Source of the DNA: Burkholderia territorii
GTDB lineage: Bacteria; Pseudomonadota; Gammaproteobacteria; Burkholderiales; Burkholderiaceae
NCBI RefSeq assembly: GCF_902833055.1
Contig: NZ_CADFEJ010000004.1
Location: forward strand, 310,001-374,000
Reading direction: 5' to 3'
Length of the DNA stretch: 64,000 bases
Below are positions 43,103-54,071 of the stretch, one piece after another (positions within the stretch are counted from its first letter, which is position 1; each line of letters begins with the position of its first letter). The notes below the pieces were generated by a model, which made no database searches, was not told where the DNA came from, and was given only the letters and a program-made list of their open reading frames with translations. The translations under genes were made by a program, and so were the position numbers.

Positions 43103-43165
43103 TTGCAGTGCAGCCGGACAATCGAATCGATCATATCGGACAACGATCGGTGGTGCAATGCAACA
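43103..43165. promoter_or_regulatory. paired TGCA repeats upstream of phaZ (PhaR-like operators)
   Basis: TTGCAGTGCAG (43103-43113) and GTGCAATGCAAC (43153-43164) are near-symmetric TGCA-N-TGCA elements whose centres are about 51 bases apart, some 85-145 bases before the phaZ start. TGC-rich repeats of this form are the known binding style of PhaR, the polyhydroxybutyrate repressor. Confidence 0.5.
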
Positions 43166-43230
43166 TTTCCCGGATTTTTCATCAAACTTTTGCGAATTGA
43201 CGATCTCTGAAGAAGCCGCTCCGCCCCCGC

Positions 43231-45060
43231 TCAGCGTCCCGTCGCCACGGCCGGCGCCGGCTGGCCCGCCGCGCGCGCCATGGCGTCCTCGTGGTGCATC
43301 AGGTTCATCGCGGTATGCACCAGCGCCACGTGCGAGAACGCCTGCGGGAAGTTGCCGACGAGCCGGCCCTCGACCGGGTCGTATTCCTCGGCGAGCAGCC
43401 CCAGGTCGTTGGACAGCGCGAGCAGGCGGCTGAAGAGCCGGTGCGCGTCGTCGATCCGGCCGAGCAGCGCGTAGTTGTCGACCAGCCAGAAGCTGCACGC
43501 GAGAAACGTGCCTTCGCCGGGCGGCAGGCCGTCGTCGTACTCCGTCGTTCGGTAGCGCATCACGAGGCCGTCGTGCAGCAATTCCCGCTCGATCGCATCG
43601 ACCGTGCCGACGATGCGCGGGTCCTCCGGCGGCAGGAAGCCGAGCAGCGGCATCAGCAGCACGCTCGCGTCGAGCTCGTCGCTGCCGTAGCTCTGCGCAA
43701 ACGCCTGTTTGCCTTCATGCCACGCGTTGTCGCAGACGTCGGCATGGATCCGGTCGCGCAGCGCGCGCCAGCGGTCGAGCGACGCGGGCAGCCGGAACAT
43801 CTCCGCCGACTTGATCGCGCGGTCGAACGCGACCCACGCCATCACCTTAGAGAACGTGAAATGGCGGCGGCCGCCGCGCGTCTCCCAGATGCCCTCGTCG
43901 GGCTCCTGCCAGATTTTCTCGAGATGGTCGAGCAGCGAACACTGGACGGACCACACCGTGTCGTCCGCCTGCAGGCCGCCGACGCGCGCGAGGTGCAGCG
44001 CTGCCATCACTTCGCCGAATACGTCGAGCTGGAGCTGGTTCGCGGCACCGTTGCCGACGCGCACCGGTTTCGAGTCCTGGTAGCCGGGCAGCCAGTCGAG
44101 CTCCATTTCCGGCAGCCGGCGCTCGCCGGCGATCCCGTACATGATCTGGATTTGCTCGGGCGAGCCGGCCATCACGCGGCCGAGCCACGTGCGCCACGCG
44201 CGCGCCTCGTCGTAGTAGCCGCCGCGCATCAGCGCGAGCAGCGTGATCGTCGCGTCGCGCAGCCAGCAGTAGCGGTAGTCCCAGTTGCGGTTGCCGCCGA
44301 TCTTCTCCGGAAGCGACGTGGTGGGCGCCGCGACGATCCCGCCGGTGGGCTCGTACGCGAGCGCCTTCAGCGTGATCAGCGAGCGGCGCACGGCGGCCGC
44401 GTAGCGGCCCTGCACCTGGCAGCGGCCCGACCATTCGAGCCAGTAGTTCTCGGTGCGGGCGAGCATCGACAGCGGATCGCGCGCGGGCGGCAGCCGCAGG
44501 TGCGACGCCGCATAGCCGAGCGAGAACGGCACGCGCTCGTCGGCGTTCACGGTGAATTCGGCGAGCGTGTGAAGGTTCTTGCCGGTGAGCGGCACAGGCG
44601 TGCGCAGCACGACCGTATCGGGACCGGCGATTGCCTTCATCCCGCTTTCACGCGTGAGCTGCGTGACCCACGGGATCGAGAAACCGTAGTCGAAGCGCAA
44701 CACGAGTTCCATGCGCATCTTCATCGTGCCGTGCCGGCCGACGACGATCCGCACGAGTTCCGACCAGCCGTTGCCGGGCGGCATGAAGTCGATCACAGTG
44801 ACGGCGCCGTCCGCGCTTTCGTAGTCGGTTTCGAGGATCAGCGTGTCGCCGCGATAGCGGCGCGTCGTGTGCGTGATCGCGGCGTCGCTGGCCGGCGCGA
44901 GCAGCCAGCGGCCGTGCTCCGGCGTGCCGACCAGCGCCGCGAAGCAGGCGCCCGAATCGAAGCGGGGCCAGCAGAGCCAGTCAACGGAGCCGTCTTTCGA
45001 GATCAGCGCGGCGGTGTGGCCGTCGCCGACGAGCGCGTAGTCTTCGATCAGGGCGGGCAT
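43231..45060 (-). CDS. glycoside hydrolase family 15 (glucoamylase/trehalase-like)
   Basis: 609 residues. N-terminal beta-sandwich (1-240, IEDYALVGDGHTAALISKDGSVDWLCWPRFDSG), then an (alpha/alpha)6 barrel with the GH15 marker NWDYRYCWLRDATITLLALMRGGYYDEA and the C-terminal acid in SNDLGLLAEEYDPVEGRLVGNFPQAFSHVAL. Bacterial proteins of this type hydrolyse alpha-glucosidic bonds, including trehalose in mycobacterial homologues. No signal peptide, so cytoplasmic. A TTG two codons upstream (45066) is possible; ATG at 45060 is preferred. Divergent from the lactonase gene. Confidence 0.9.
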   Translation of the reverse strand: MPALIEDYALVGDGHTAALISKDGSVDWLCWPRFDSGACFAALVGTPEHGRWLLAPASDAAITHTTRRYRGDTLILETDYESADGAVTVIDFMPPGNGWSELVRIVVGRHGTMKMRMELVLRFDYGFSIPWVTQLTRESGMKAIAGPDTVVLRTPVPLTGKNLHTLAEFTVNADERVPFSLGYAASHLRLPPARDPLSMLARTENYWLEWSGRCQVQGRYAAAVRRSLITLKALAYEPTGGIVAAPTTSLPEKIGGNRNWDYRYCWLRDATITLLALMRGGYYDEARAWRTWLGRVMAGSPEQIQIMYGIAGERRLPEMELDWLPGYQDSKPVRVGNGAANQLQLDVFGEVMAALHLARVGGLQADDTVWSVQCSLLDHLEKIWQEPDEGIWETRGGRRHFTFSKVMAWVAFDRAIKSAEMFRLPASLDRWRALRDRIHADVCDNAWHEGKQAFAQSYGSDELDASVLLMPLLGFLPPEDPRIVGTVDAIERELLHDGLVMRYRTTEYDDGLPPGEGTFLACSFWLVDNYALLGRIDDAHRLFSRLLALSNDLGLLAEEYDPVEGRLVGNFPQAFSHVALVHTAMNLMHHEDAMARAAGQPAPAVATGR

Positions 45061-45114
45061 GGGCAAGCGGTCCTTGGGTATTCGAGTTCACAATGCAGGC
45101 TGCGGCGCTCTGGC

Positions 45115-45144
45115 TTCACGCTGCGGCGTCGCGCCCCGTATACT
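45115..45144 (+). promoter_or_regulatory. promoter of the lactonase gene
   Basis: TTCACG (45115-45120), an 18-base spacer and TATACT (45139-45144), about 85 bases before the ATG at 45229. Confidence 0.5.
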
Positions 45145-45228
45145 CGGCCAGGCGGCGGCGGAGCGCGTGAACGGCCGGCGTTTCGTCCTATCTCAACACT
45201 TGAAGCGACTCGATGCAAGGAGGATTCA

Positions 45229-46476
45229 ATGCCCAGCCGTTTACGCGAGCGTGACGCACGCGCTTCGACACGAGGGTTCCCGCTTGGGCTCGCTCACTGG
45301 ATGAAAGGTTTCGCGATCGTGCTGTCCTTGTCCGCGACCCATGCGTTCGCCCAGCAATCCCAGGCACCGGCCGACGGCGTCTACAACCTGCTCGTCGGCA
45401 CCTATACGGGACACGGCAGCGACGGGATCTACGTGTACCGCTTCGATACGAAAACGGGCGGTGTCGCGCCCGTGTCGTCGGCCAAGACCGTGAATCCGTC
45501 CTATCTGTTGCCGAGCCGCGACGGTCGCACCGTCTACGCGGTCAACGAACTGCCCGGCGACAACGGCCCGGCGACGCAGCGCGGCGGCGTCAGCGCGTTC
45601 GGCTTCGATCCGAAGACGGGCGCGCTCACGTTCATCGACCGCGTGTCGTCCGAAGGGAACGATCCTTGCTATCTCGCGCTGTCGCCGGACGGCAAGTACC
45701 TCGTCACGGCCAACTACTCGGTCGCGGCCGATCCGGGCGGCAGCTTCGCGGTGTTCCCGGTCCGCGACGGCGGGGCGGTCGGCACGGCGGTGTTGACGGT
45801 GCACCACGAAGGCACCGGGCCCGTGAAGGGGCGCCAGGACGGCGCGCACGTGCACTCGACGGTGTTTTCGCCCGACGGCCGTTACCTGTTCGTGCAGGAT
45901 CTCGGCGCGGACAAGATCTACGGCTACCGCTACACGGTCGATGGCAGCCGCGGGCTGATCAGCCCGACCGACACGCGCTACACGCCGGTGAAGCCCGGCT
46001 CCGGCCCGCGTCACATGGTGTTCAGCGCCGATGGCCGGTTCGCGTACGTGACGAGCGAGCTCAACGCGTCGGTCGAGGTGTTCGGCTACCACGACGGCAA
46101 GCTGACGCCGATCGAGACGCTGCCGATGACGGTGCCCGGCTTCAAGGGCAAGGTCGGCGGCGGCGCGATCCACCTGTCGCCGGACGGCCGCTTCCTGTAC
46201 GCGAGCAACCGCGGCGACGTGAACGACATCGTGATCTACGCGGTGAACAAGGCCGACGGCCGGCTGAAGACCGTCGGGCATCAGTCGAGCCTCGGCAAGA
46301 CGCCGCGCGAATTCCTGATCGATCCGACCGGCAAGTGGCTGATCGTCGGCAACCAGGACAGCGACACGTTCTACGTATTCAGCCGCGACGTCGAAACGGG
46401 TCTGCTCGGCCCGAATCCTCAGAAGGTGGCGGTCGGCAGCCCGGTGGACTTCAAGCTGGTGCCGGTGGCGCAGTAA
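45229..46476 (+). CDS. exported lactonase-family beta-propeller (6-phosphogluconolactonase-like)
   Basis: 415 residues. The start has an AAGGAGG site at ideal spacing, giving a long basic N-region before the hydrophobic core MKGFAIVLSLSATHAFAQQ; cleavage is likely after AFA at about residue 41, so the protein is periplasmic. The rest is a seven-bladed propeller with repeated SPDGRYLFV/LSPDGRFLYASNR blades, the Lactonase family. Cytosolic homologues (YbhE/Pgl) hydrolyse 6-phosphogluconolactone; an exported copy more likely acts on sugar lactones outside. A shorter start at 45301 is less likely. Confidence 0.85.
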   Translation: MPSRLRERDARASTRGFPLGLAHWMKGFAIVLSLSATHAFAQQSQAPADGVYNLLVGTYTGHGSDGIYVYRFDTKTGGVAPVSSAKTVNPSYLLPSRDGRTVYAVNELPGDNGPATQRGGVSAFGFDPKTGALTFIDRVSSEGNDPCYLALSPDGKYLVTANYSVAADPGGSFAVFPVRDGGAVGTAVLTVHHEGTGPVKGRQDGAHVHSTVFSPDGRYLFVQDLGADKIYGYRYTVDGSRGLISPTDTRYTPVKPGSGPRHMVFSADGRFAYVTSELNASVEVFGYHDGKLTPIETLPMTVPGFKGKVGGGAIHLSPDGRFLYASNRGDVNDIVIYAVNKADGRLKTVGHQSSLGKTPREFLIDPTGKWLIVGNQDSDTFYVFSRDVETGLLGPNPQKVAVGSPVDFKLVPVAQ

Positions 46477-46505
46477 TCGCGCGGTAGATATCACGCGGCA
46501 AATGG

Positions 46506-46538
46506 AAAAGGGCGCTGCCGAGGCAGCGCCCTTGTTTC
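46506..46538. terminator. bidirectional terminator between lactonase and ftsK
   Basis: AAGGGCGCTGCC-GA-GGCAGCGCCCTT is a 12-bp perfect stem followed by GTTTC on the plus side and preceded by AAAAG-type bases, between two convergent genes. Confidence 0.75.
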
Positions 46539-46590
46539 GTCCGGGCGGCCGCTTGCGCGCAACGCCCGTATCGGCCGTGGGCCGCCGTGC

Positions 46591-49500
46591 TCAGTCGGCC
46601 GCGGCCGGCACGAGCACCTCGCGGCTGCCGTTGATGCCCATCGACGACACGAGGCCGGCCGCTTCCATCTGCTCGACGAGGCGCGCGGCGCGGTTGTAGC
46701 CGATGCGCAACTGGCGCTGCACCGACGAGATCGACGCGCGCCGCGTACGCACGACGAACGCGACCGCTTCGTCGTACAGCGGATCGGCTTCCGCATCCGG
46801 CGCATCGCCGAACAGGTCCTGCGTCGCGCCGTCGGCCGCCGGGCCGTCGAGAATGCCTTCCTCGTACTGCGGCTCGCCGAACTGCTTCAGGTATTCGACG
46901 ATCCGGTGCACTTCCTCGTCCGCGACGAACGCGCCGTGCACGCGCTGCGGATAGCCCGTGCCCGGCGGCAGGAACAGCATGTCGCCCTGGCCGAGCAGCG
47001 ATTCGGCGCCCATCTGGTCGAGAATCGTGCGCGAGTCGATCTTCGACGACACCTGGAACGCGACGCGTGTCGGGATGTTCGCCTTGATGAGGCCGGTGAT
47101 CACGTCGACCGACGGGCGCTGCGTCGCGAGGATCAGATGGATGCCGGCCGCGCGTGCCTTCTGCGCGAGACGGGCGATCAGCTCCTCGATCTTCTTGCCG
47201 GCAACCATCATCAGGTCGGCCAGCTCGTCGATCACGACGACGATCAGCGGCAGTTTCGACAGCGGCTCGGGGTCGTCGGGCGTCAGCGAGAACGGGTTGC
47301 CGATCTTCTTTTCCTTCGCCTCCGCGTCACGGATCTTCTGGTTGAAGCCCGCGAGGTTGCGCACGCCGACGGCCGACATCAGCCGGTAGCGCTTTTCCAT
47401 TTCGCCGACGCACCAGTTCAGCGCGTTCGCCGCGAGCTTCATGTCGGTGACGACCGGCGCCAGCAGGTGCGGGATGCCTTCGTAGACCGACAGCTCAAGC
47501 ATCTTCGGGTCGATCATGATGAGCCGCACGTCCTCGGGCGTCGCCTTGTACAGCAGCGACAGGATCATCGCGTTGATCGCGACCGACTTGCCCGAACCCG
47601 TCGTGCCGGCGACGAGCATGTGCGGCGCTTTCGCGAGATCGGTGACGACCGGGTGGCCCGTGATGTCCTTGCCCATCGCGATCGTGAGCTGCGACGCCGA
47701 ATGCTGGTACTGGCGCGATTCGAGGATTTCCGACAGGCGGATCATCTGGCGTTTCGCGTTCGGCAGCTCGAGGCCCATGCAGGTCTTGCCCGGAATCGTC
47801 TCGACGACGCGGATCGACGTGAGGCCGAGGCCGCGCGACAGGTCCTTCATCAGGCCGACGATCTGGCTGCCGCGCACGCCGAGCGCCGGTTCGATCTCGA
47901 AGCGCGTGATTACCGGGCCCGCCGATGCGCCGACCACGGTCACCGGCACCTTGAATTCCTGCAGGCGCTGCTCGATGACCTGGGCCGTCTGCGCGAGGTG
48001 TTCCTCGGTGATCGTTTCGACGTCGTCGGACGCGGGTTCGAGCAGGTCGAGCGTCGGCAGTTCGACGTTGAACGACGCAGGCGCGTGGAATTCGAATGCG
48101 TTCGGGCGCGGCTGGCGCGCGGGTGCGGCCGACGCGTCCGGGGCCGGGGCGCTCGATTCGACGGGGGCCGACGGTACGGCGGGCTCGGGGAGTGTCGTGC
48201 CCGCAGGCGGTACGGCCGTGACGGCCGGGATGGCGATGCCGGTTGCCGCGGGTGGCGTGCCGGTGCCGGGCGTCGGCGCGCTTGCCGATGTGGCAGCAGG
48301 AGCCAGCGGGGTGGTGAACGGCTGGGCCTGCGGCGCCGGCGCGGACGCGATGGGTTGCGCCTGTGTCGCCGTGCCGATGAATCCGCCGGGTGCCGGGAAG
48401 GTCGGCATTGCCGAGACGGATTCGGTCGCGGAGGTCGCGGAGGTCGCGGAAGTCGCGGAAGTCGCGGAAGTCGCGGAAGTCGCGGACGCGGCCGATGCCG
48501 TCGCGGGGGCGGTCGTGGCGAAGGAACTCGGCGCGCTTCCCGTCGCGGCGGGTGTGCCGCCGAACGCGGCGGGTGCAGCGGCAGCGATCGTGCTCGTCGG
48601 GGCCAGTGTGCTGGAAGACGGCGCCGGAACGACCGCAGCGGCGGCGACAGGCGTAGTACCGGCGGCGGCCTGCGCTGCGCCGTTCGACGTGGCCGGCATG
48701 CCGGGCGACCAAGCGTCAGGCGTGCGGTGCGTTGGTGCTGCCGAAGGCGTCGCCGATGCGGTCGACGTAGCGGTAAAGGTGCTGCCCGACGGAGCGATAG
48801 ATGCGACCGCAGGCGATCCCTGCGCGTGCTGCGTGTTTTGCGCGGGTTGCGATGCGATTGCGCTGAAGGACGTGCCGGTCGATGCGGCGGCCGTCGCGGC
48901 TGCCACGGTCGGCACGGTCGCCGACGACTGCGACGTGGCCGGACCGGAGGCAGTCATCGCGGGCGTCAGGGCAGACGTCGTTGCCGCCATGCCCGGCGCG
49001 GCCGCAGAAGGGTGTGTCGCGGTCACGCCCGAGGCTGCGTTCGCAACCGTCGGAGCGGACGTCGTCGCGGAGGCGGACGGCTGCGCAGTGGGCTGGGCCG
49101 CGGCACTCGTCGAATGCGTGTGGGCGTTTGCCGGCGTGATCGCGGCACCGGGCGCCGATGACGCCGCAGCCGGCACGTGGCCGCTGGAAACGTAGGAGGT
49201 CCCTGTGGCGCGTGCCGGCGCGGTCGGCTCGGGCGATGCAACGGACGCCACAGATGCTGGCGGTTGCGACGGCGACCAGGAGGCGGTGCTCGTCATGGCG
49301 GGCAACGACGGCGTCGCGGCGGCAGGTGTGCTGTTCGATGCGTTCACCGGTGTCGGTGCGTCATAGCCCGGCGCGCTGCCGACGCGCGACGATGCGGAAG
49401 ATGCCGGAATCGTCTGCGCCGCAGAGGAGGGTTCTACTGACAGCGGTTTCGACCACGATGCGGACGCCGTGACATTGACGGACGCAGGTTCCGCGATCGT

Positions 49501-51618
49501 GGAGGGCGACGCAGCTGGTGCGGGTTGCACGGCGCGTTGCGTGTCGGCAGCCGACGGTGCCGCTTCTCCGGCGGGCGCTGTTGCAGGATGTGAGGCCGTT
49601 CCCGTTACGGTGTCGGCCGGTGCGGAGTTCGACGTGTCCGCAGCCGCCGGTGTCGCTGCTGCCACGGGCGTTGCATCGGCAAGCGGCGACGTCGCTGCTG
49701 CTGCGATCGACGAAGCGGGCAGGGGAGCGGTCGGTGCCACCTGCTGGACAGGCTTCACGACGTCCTGAGCCGCGAGTGTGTCTTGTTTCGTATCGACGGA
49801 TACGGCGGTACCGGCGGACGGCGTGGATCGCGACTCGTCGTGACCGACTGCGACCGTTGCCGCGTCCTTCACATCGGCGACGCCGCTCGTCGCGTGTGCG
49901 CTAGGTGTGACGGCGGCCGGATGCGTATCGACATCCTTGCTCGTCGCCACCGACGCAGCCGCGTCGGACAGCGGCGCAGCGATCGGGCTTTGATGCGCTG
50001 CGCCGAGGTCGGAAACGGGCGGGCTGACGCTGTCTTCCCAGGGTGCAAAGTCGATCGGGGAATCGAATACCGGCGTGGCGGGAGCATCGGCGTCATCCCG
50101 ATGCTCGCCGTGCGCATCACGCGTAGGTGCATCGGTCTCGACGCCGGGATCGGGCACGGCATGCTGCACAGCCTCGCCGAATGCCGGCGCGCCTGCATTG
50201 ATGACCGGCGCGTGCGCGCTCGGCTCGACCGGCATGAATGCATCCAGCACGATCGGTGCGTCGTCGTATGCCGGCGCGGCTTCATGCACGTCAGGAAGGC
50301 CTGCGTCGCGGGGCACGGCATGATGCGCGCCCGCTGCAATCCCGCCGGGTACGGCGATCGATGCCGCGACCGGCGCCGCTGCTGCTGCCGATGCCGATGC
50401 CGATGCCGCTGCCGCTGCTGCTGCCGATGCCGATGCCGATGCCGATGCCGATGCTGACTCCGCGACGCTCGCTGTCGCCGCCACCGCCCCGGCCATCGTC
50501 GCCGCGGCGGCCTTCGCCGGCACCGCATCGGGCGCCCGCACATCGTCCAGCGTCGCCCATTGCGCGGTGCTGGCCTCGATCGAGCGCAACGTGTCGTGAA
50601 CGCTCGGCGCCGGCGTGATCGGCTCCGCGGGCTGCTGCACCCATGCGTAGAGCGGCGCGCGCGCCGGGACCGGCGGCGCGGGGCGGCGCCGTGCCGCGTC
50701 CTGCGACTGGCCGGGCGCGCCGCCGCCCGTCACCGGGCGTGCGGGCGTGCGCGGCGGCGTCGCTGCGGCCGGGCGCGGCGTGACCGCCGTGCGCGGTGCG
50801 GTCGGCTGCTTCAATGCGGCTGCGGCCGGTCGCGCGGCGGTCGGTTGCGGCCGAACGGGCTCGAACCCGGCCGGAAGCGGGGCCGGATTCGGGCGCGGCA
50901 TCTGAGCATTCGCGGCGGCCCGCGCGAGGCTGGCCGTGCTGCCTGTCGTCGGGGGCGGCATGGCGCTCGTCGTGCCCGCCGCGGGCGGCGGCATGCGATG
51001 AGCCGAGGTCGGCTTCAGCCAGCCCGACGGCGCGACCGGCTCGGCGAGCGGACGCGGCGCAGCGTTGCCGCGCGGCTTCGGCCGCGCCTGCGGATCCGGT
51101 TTCCACAACGTCGGGCGCGAATAGCGGCCGTTCTGCCGCGGCGCCATCGAGTTGACGGTGTGTGCGGTGGTCGGCTGCACGATGTCGTCGTCGCGATGCA
51201 GCGCGTTGCGCGGCAGGTCGGCGACACCGCGCACGTCGTCGTCGCCGATGTCGCGCGCGAGCTTGACGCCGAACGACGTGTCGACCCACGCGGCGAACTG
51301 GCGCCAGCCGATGCCGGTCAGCCACGGCAGGCCCGCGAAGAACAGGACGACCATCGCGACCGGCGTGCCGATCGGGCCGAGCACATGCGCGAAGCCGTTC
51401 GAGAACGCGTGGCCGAGCGCATTCGTGTCGGGGCCCGACAGCGGGCTCGTCAGCGTGCAGCTCGCGACGAACACGGCCGCGAAGCCGAGCCAGAGGCGAA
51501 TCGAGCCGCGCCCGGCGAGCCCGGCGCCGCCGGGCAGCATCGCCTGAACGAGACGCCAGATGAGAAGGAGGAACCAGACGGCGGAGATGCCGAACCAGCC
51601 GAAGACAACCGTGTGCAT
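46591..51618 (-). CDS. ftsK: DNA translocase FtsK, giant-linker form
   Basis: 1675 residues, about twice a compact FtsK. The N-terminus (1-190) has three to four membrane helices; a low-complexity Ala/Pro/Ser/Thr linker spans about 190-1175; the motor (about 1180-1580) has Walker A GTTGSGKS near 1335, Walker [15 protein letters not shown] and [21 protein letters not shown]; a gamma winged helix closes the protein (about 1610-1675, [23 protein letters not shown]). It pumps DNA at the septum and activates dif resolution. The linker holds in-frame tandem repeats. Start at 51618 opens directly on the first membrane helix. Confidence 0.95.
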   Translation of the reverse strand: MHTVVFGWFGISAVWFLLLIWRLVQAMLPGGAGLAGRGSIRLWLGFAAVFVASCTLTSPLSGPDTNALGHAFSNGFAHVLGPIGTPVAMVVLFFAGLPWLTGIGWRQFAAWVDTSFGVKLARDIGDDDVRGVADLPRNALHRDDDIVQPTTAHTVNSMAPRQNGRYSRPTLWKPDPQARPKPRGNAAPRPLAEPVAPSGWLKPTSAHRMPPPAAGTTSAMPPPTTGSTASLARAAANAQMPRPNPAPLPAGFEPVRPQPTAARPAAAALKQPTAPRTAVTPRPAAATPPRTPARPVTGGGAPGQSQDAARRRPAPPVPARAPLYAWVQQPAEPITPAPSVHDTLRSIEASTAQWATLDDVRAPDAVPAKAAAATMAGAVAATASVAESASASASASASAAAAAAASASASAAAAAPVAASIAVPGGIAAGAHHAVPRDAGLPDVHEAAPAYDDAPIVLDAFMPVEPSAHAPVINAGAPAFGEAVQHAVPDPGVETDAPTRDAHGEHRDDADAPATPVFDSPIDFAPWEDSVSPPVSDLGAAHQSPIAAPLSDAAASVATSKDVDTHPAAVTPSAHATSGVADVKDAATVAVGHDESRSTPSAGTAVSVDTKQDTLAAQDVVKPVQQVAPTAPLPASSIAAAATSPLADATPVAAATPAAADTSNSAPADTVTGTASHPATAPAGEAAPSAADTQRAVQPAPAASPSTIAEPASVNVTASASWSKPLSVEPSSAAQTIPASSASSRVGSAPGYDAPTPVNASNSTPAAATPSLPAMTSTASWSPSQPPASVASVASPEPTAPARATGTSYVSSGHVPAAASSAPGAAITPANAHTHSTSAAAQPTAQPSASATTSAPTVANAASGVTATHPSAAAPGMAATTSALTPAMTASGPATSQSSATVPTVAAATAAASTGTSFSAIASQPAQNTQHAQGSPAVASIAPSGSTFTATSTASATPSAAPTHRTPDAWSPGMPATSNGAAQAAAGTTPVAAAAVVPAPSSSTLAPTSTIAAAAPAAFGGTPAATGSAPSSFATTAPATASAASATSATSATSATSATSATSATESVSAMPTFPAPGGFIGTATQAQPIASAPAPQAQPFTTPLAPAATSASAPTPGTGTPPAATGIAIPAVTAVPPAGTTLPEPAVPSAPVESSAPAPDASAAPARQPRPNAFEFHAPASFNVELPTLDLLEPASDDVETITEEHLAQTAQVIEQRLQEFKVPVTVVGASAGPVITRFEIEPALGVRGSQIVGLMKDLSRGLGLTSIRVVETIPGKTCMGLELPNAKRQMIRLSEILESRQYQHSASQLTIAMGKDITGHPVVTDLAKAPHMLVAGTTGSGKSVAINAMILSLLYKATPEDVRLIMIDPKMLELSVYEGIPHLLAPVVTDMKLAANALNWCVGEMEKRYRLMSAVGVRNLAGFNQKIRDAEAKEKKIGNPFSLTPDDPEPLSKLPLIVVVIDELADLMMVAGKKIEELIARLAQKARAAGIHLILATQRPSVDVITGLIKANIPTRVAFQVSSKIDSRTILDQMGAESLLGQGDMLFLPPGTGYPQRVHGAFVADEEVHRIVEYLKQFGEPQYEEGILDGPAADGATQDLFGDAPDAEADPLYDEAVAFVVRTRRASISSVQRQLRIGYNRAARLVEQMEAAGLVSSMGINGSREVLVPAAAD
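48425..48487 (-). repeat. 9-bp tandem repeat in ftsK linker
   Basis: Seven copies of GTCGCGGAA/G/C (plus strand) in a row encode repeating Thr-Ser-Ala triplets in FtsK ([12 protein letters not shown]). The length is a multiple of three, so copy-number change would keep the frame. Confidence 0.85.
50377..50456 (-). repeat. 3/6-bp tandem repeat in ftsK linker
   Basis: Runs of GCCGAT and GCTGCT/GCCGCT hexamers on the plus strand encode alternating Ala and Ser ([12 protein letters not shown]) in FtsK residues about 390-415. In-frame microsatellite. Confidence 0.8.
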
Positions 51619-51799
51619 GCTTTGATGAAACAGGAAGAGGGCGGGGGCGCGCGGGGCGCGACCCGCCGAGTTTAACCGGCCGGCGAACAGGACTCCAACG
51701 CAGCGTGACGGCGTCGACACGCTGCCGGGCGGCGCGACGCGTTCGCGCGGGATTCGCGCGTGGCGAAGGCGGCCGGGCGGCCTTCGCCCGCGCGCTGCA

Positions 51800-52345
51800 T
51801 CAGGGGCTCCGGCGCGTGAAGGTCAGCGTCGCGCCAGCCTCGGTCACGATCTGCAGTTGCTGCGGCTCGCGCATCTGCACGCCGGTCTTCGCGATGTGCT
51901 CGAGCGCATCGAGATACGCGTGCTCGAGCTGACCGCCGAGTGTGTTCGGGCATGCCATCCGCGTGCCGGCGAGCGGCCCGAAACTCAGCAGCCCGTTCTT
52001 GAGCGCATAGGTGCCCATGTAGCGGTTGCAGCCCGAAAACCCGCTGGCGCGCCGCACGCCCGATTGGGCGGACAGCGCGAGCTTGATCGGTTCGCCGTTG
52101 TCGCCGTGCGGAATCGTGCGCGGCGTGCCGTCGGGGTTCACCCAGCTCGTGAGCTCCCAGCTCGTATCGTCGAGCAGCTGGACGGCGGCGGGGTTGTACG
52201 GATCGGGTGCGGGGGCGGCGGAATCGGGGTGGGTCGGCATTGCGCAGGCGGCGAGAAGCGTGGCAAGCGTCAACGCGCAGAGCGGCGCGCGCAACGGGCG
52301 CAGCAGGCCGATGCGTGCGCGTGCGGCGGCGGACAGGTGGGACAT
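51800..52345 (-). CDS. META-domain lipoprotein (HslJ-like)
   Basis: 181 residues with a long basic signal and lipobox LLAAC (Cys34), then a META domain: [55 protein letters not shown] and [36 protein letters not shown]. It is anchored in the outer or inner membrane on the periplasmic side. HslJ, the E. coli relative, is a heat-shock outer-membrane protein linked to novobiocin tolerance; the molecular role is unknown. Divergent from purT. Confidence 0.88.
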   Translation of the reverse strand: MSHLSAAARARIGLLRPLRAPLCALTLATLLAACAMPTHPDSAAPAPDPYNPAAVQLLDDTSWELTSWVNPDGTPRTIPHGDNGEPIKLALSAQSGVRRASGFSGCNRYMGTYALKNGLLSFGPLAGTRMACPNTLGGQLEHAYLDALEHIAKTGVQMREPQQLQIVTEAGATLTFTRRSP

Positions 52346-52561
52346 GAGCCTCGTTCCTCATCGGATTCTGATCAAGGCGTAAGAGTAACGCACCCGCGCT
52401 GCGCGAGGCGAGCCGACACTTCGCGCGCGAAAACGTTCGCAACCTTCCGGCCGGCCTCGCGCGGCAACGCGGCGACGCGACGAAACCGGCCGGTCCGGCA
52501 CGGAGGCGCGTGTTAACATCGAAGCCGTTTTCGTCCTCCAACAGAACCAGCGGGAAATCAC

Positions 52562-53776
52562 ATGCAGATCGGTCAGCGGCTCGGTACGCCGCTTTCACCC
52601 TCGGCCACGCGCGTCATGCTGCTCGGCGCGGGCGAGCTCGGCAAGGAAGTCATCATCGCGTTGCAGCGGCTCGGCGTCGAAGTCGTCGCCGTCGACCGTT
52701 ATCCGGACGCGCCGGGCCACCAGGTCGCGCATCGCGCGCACGTGATCGACATGACCGACGCGGCCGCGCTGCGCGCGGTCGTCGAGGCCGAGCGCCCGCA
52801 CCTGATCGTGCCGGAGATCGAGGCGATCGCGACCGATGCGCTCGCGGCGATCGAGGCGGCCGGGCTGGCCGAGGTGATTCCGACCGCGCGCGCGACGCAA
52901 CTCACGATGAACCGCGAGGGCATTCGCCGTCTCGCGGCCGAGGAGCTCGGGCTGGCGACTTCGCCGTACGCGTTCGCGGAGTCGTTCGACGCGTTCAGCG
53001 CGGCCGTCGCGAAGATCGGCATGCCGTGCGTCGTGAAGCCGGTGATGTCGTCGTCGGGCAAGGGGCAGTCGGTCGTGCGGACCGAGGCCGACGTGAAGCC
53101 TGCGTGGGATTACGCGATGGCCGGCGGCCGCGTGAACCACGGCCGCGTGATCGTCGAGGGCTTCATCGACTTCGACTACGAGATCACGCAGCTGACCGTG
53201 CGCGCGATCGATCCCGCGACGCTCGACACGCGCACCTACTTCTGCGAGCCGGTCGGGCACGTGCAGGTGGCCGGCGATTACGTCGAATCGTGGCAGCCGC
53301 AGCCGATGAGCGCCGTCGCGCTGGAAAAGTCGCGCGAGATCGCGCACAAGGTGACCGAGGCGCTCGGCGGGCGCGGGCTGTTCGGCGTCGAACTGTTCGT
53401 GCGCGGCGACGAAGTGTGGTTCTCCGAGGTGAGCCCGCGGCCGCACGACACCGGCCTCGTGACGCTGGCGTCGCAGCGCCAGTCGGAATTCGAACTGCAC
53501 GCGCGCGCGATTCTCGGGCTGCCGGTCGATCCGGCGCTCGGCTCGCCGGCCGCGTCGGCGGTGATCTACGGCGGCCTCGACGAGCGCGGCATCGCGTTCG
53601 AGGGCGTGCGCGACGCACTGGCCGTGCCGGGCGTCGACCTGCGCCTGTTCGGCAAACCGGAAAGCTTCGCGAAGCGGCGCATGGGCGTTGCCGTCGCGAC
53701 CGGCGCGACCGTCGACGAAGCCCGCGAACGCGCGAAGCGCGCCGCGGCGGCCGTGCGGCCGGTGTCGGCGCGCTGA
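52562..53776 (+). CDS. purT: formate-dependent phosphoribosylglycinamide formyltransferase 2
   Basis: 404 residues of the ATP-grasp fold: [85 protein letters not shown]. It makes formyl-GAR in purine synthesis from formate and ATP, a folate-free alternative to PurN. The start at 52562 follows a weak GGGAAA site. Two small envelope-protein genes follow. Confidence 0.96.
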   Translation: MQIGQRLGTPLSPSATRVMLLGAGELGKEVIIALQRLGVEVVAVDRYPDAPGHQVAHRAHVIDMTDAAALRAVVEAERPHLIVPEIEAIATDALAAIEAAGLAEVIPTARATQLTMNREGIRRLAAEELGLATSPYAFAESFDAFSAAVAKIGMPCVVKPVMSSSGKGQSVVRTEADVKPAWDYAMAGGRVNHGRVIVEGFIDFDYEITQLTVRAIDPATLDTRTYFCEPVGHVQVAGDYVESWQPQPMSAVALEKSREIAHKVTEALGGRGLFGVELFVRGDEVWFSEVSPRPHDTGLVTLASQRQSEFELHARAILGLPVDPALGSPAASAVIYGGLDERGIAFEGVRDALAVPGVDLRLFGKPESFAKRRMGVAVATGATVDEARERAKRAAAAVRPVSAR

Positions 53777-53794
53777 CGCGATCAGGAGAGCACG

Positions 53795-53989
53795 ATGGCA
53801 TCGACATGGCGGCGGATCGGCCGTTTCGGCAAGGTGGGCGCCGCACTGGCGCTGATCGCGAGTCTCGCGGGGTGCGGCCTTGCGGCCGCGCCGTGCCGGG
53901 TCGCCTCGGCCGGGCTGAAGATCGTGCCGCTCGTCGGCCATGTCGCGGCCGCGCCGACCGACGCGTGCGCCGACGTCATCGATCCCTGA
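53795..53989 (+). CDS. small lipoprotein, DUF6726-like
   Basis: 64 residues: basic N-region, hydrophobic core and lipobox LAGC (Cys27), then a short Ala-rich mature part with two more cysteines (APCRVASAGLK, TDACADVIDP). The AGGAGAG site and 18-base gap to purT suggest read-through from it. Probably membrane-anchored and periplasmic. Function unknown; family name from memory only. Confidence 0.75.
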   Translation: MASTWRRIGRFGKVGAALALIASLAGCGLAAAPCRVASAGLKIVPLVGHVAAAPTDACADVIDP

Positions 53990-54071
53990 GCGTCGGACGC
54001 TCGACCGATGATCAACGATAACCGCGCGCCCCGCGAGGGCGCGTTTCCACCCGTCTTCTGAGAGGACCTGC

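Noticed and set aside
48425-48487. CRISPR array
   Set aside because: The repeats are contiguous 9-bp units without spacers and are in-frame coding sequence in ftsK.
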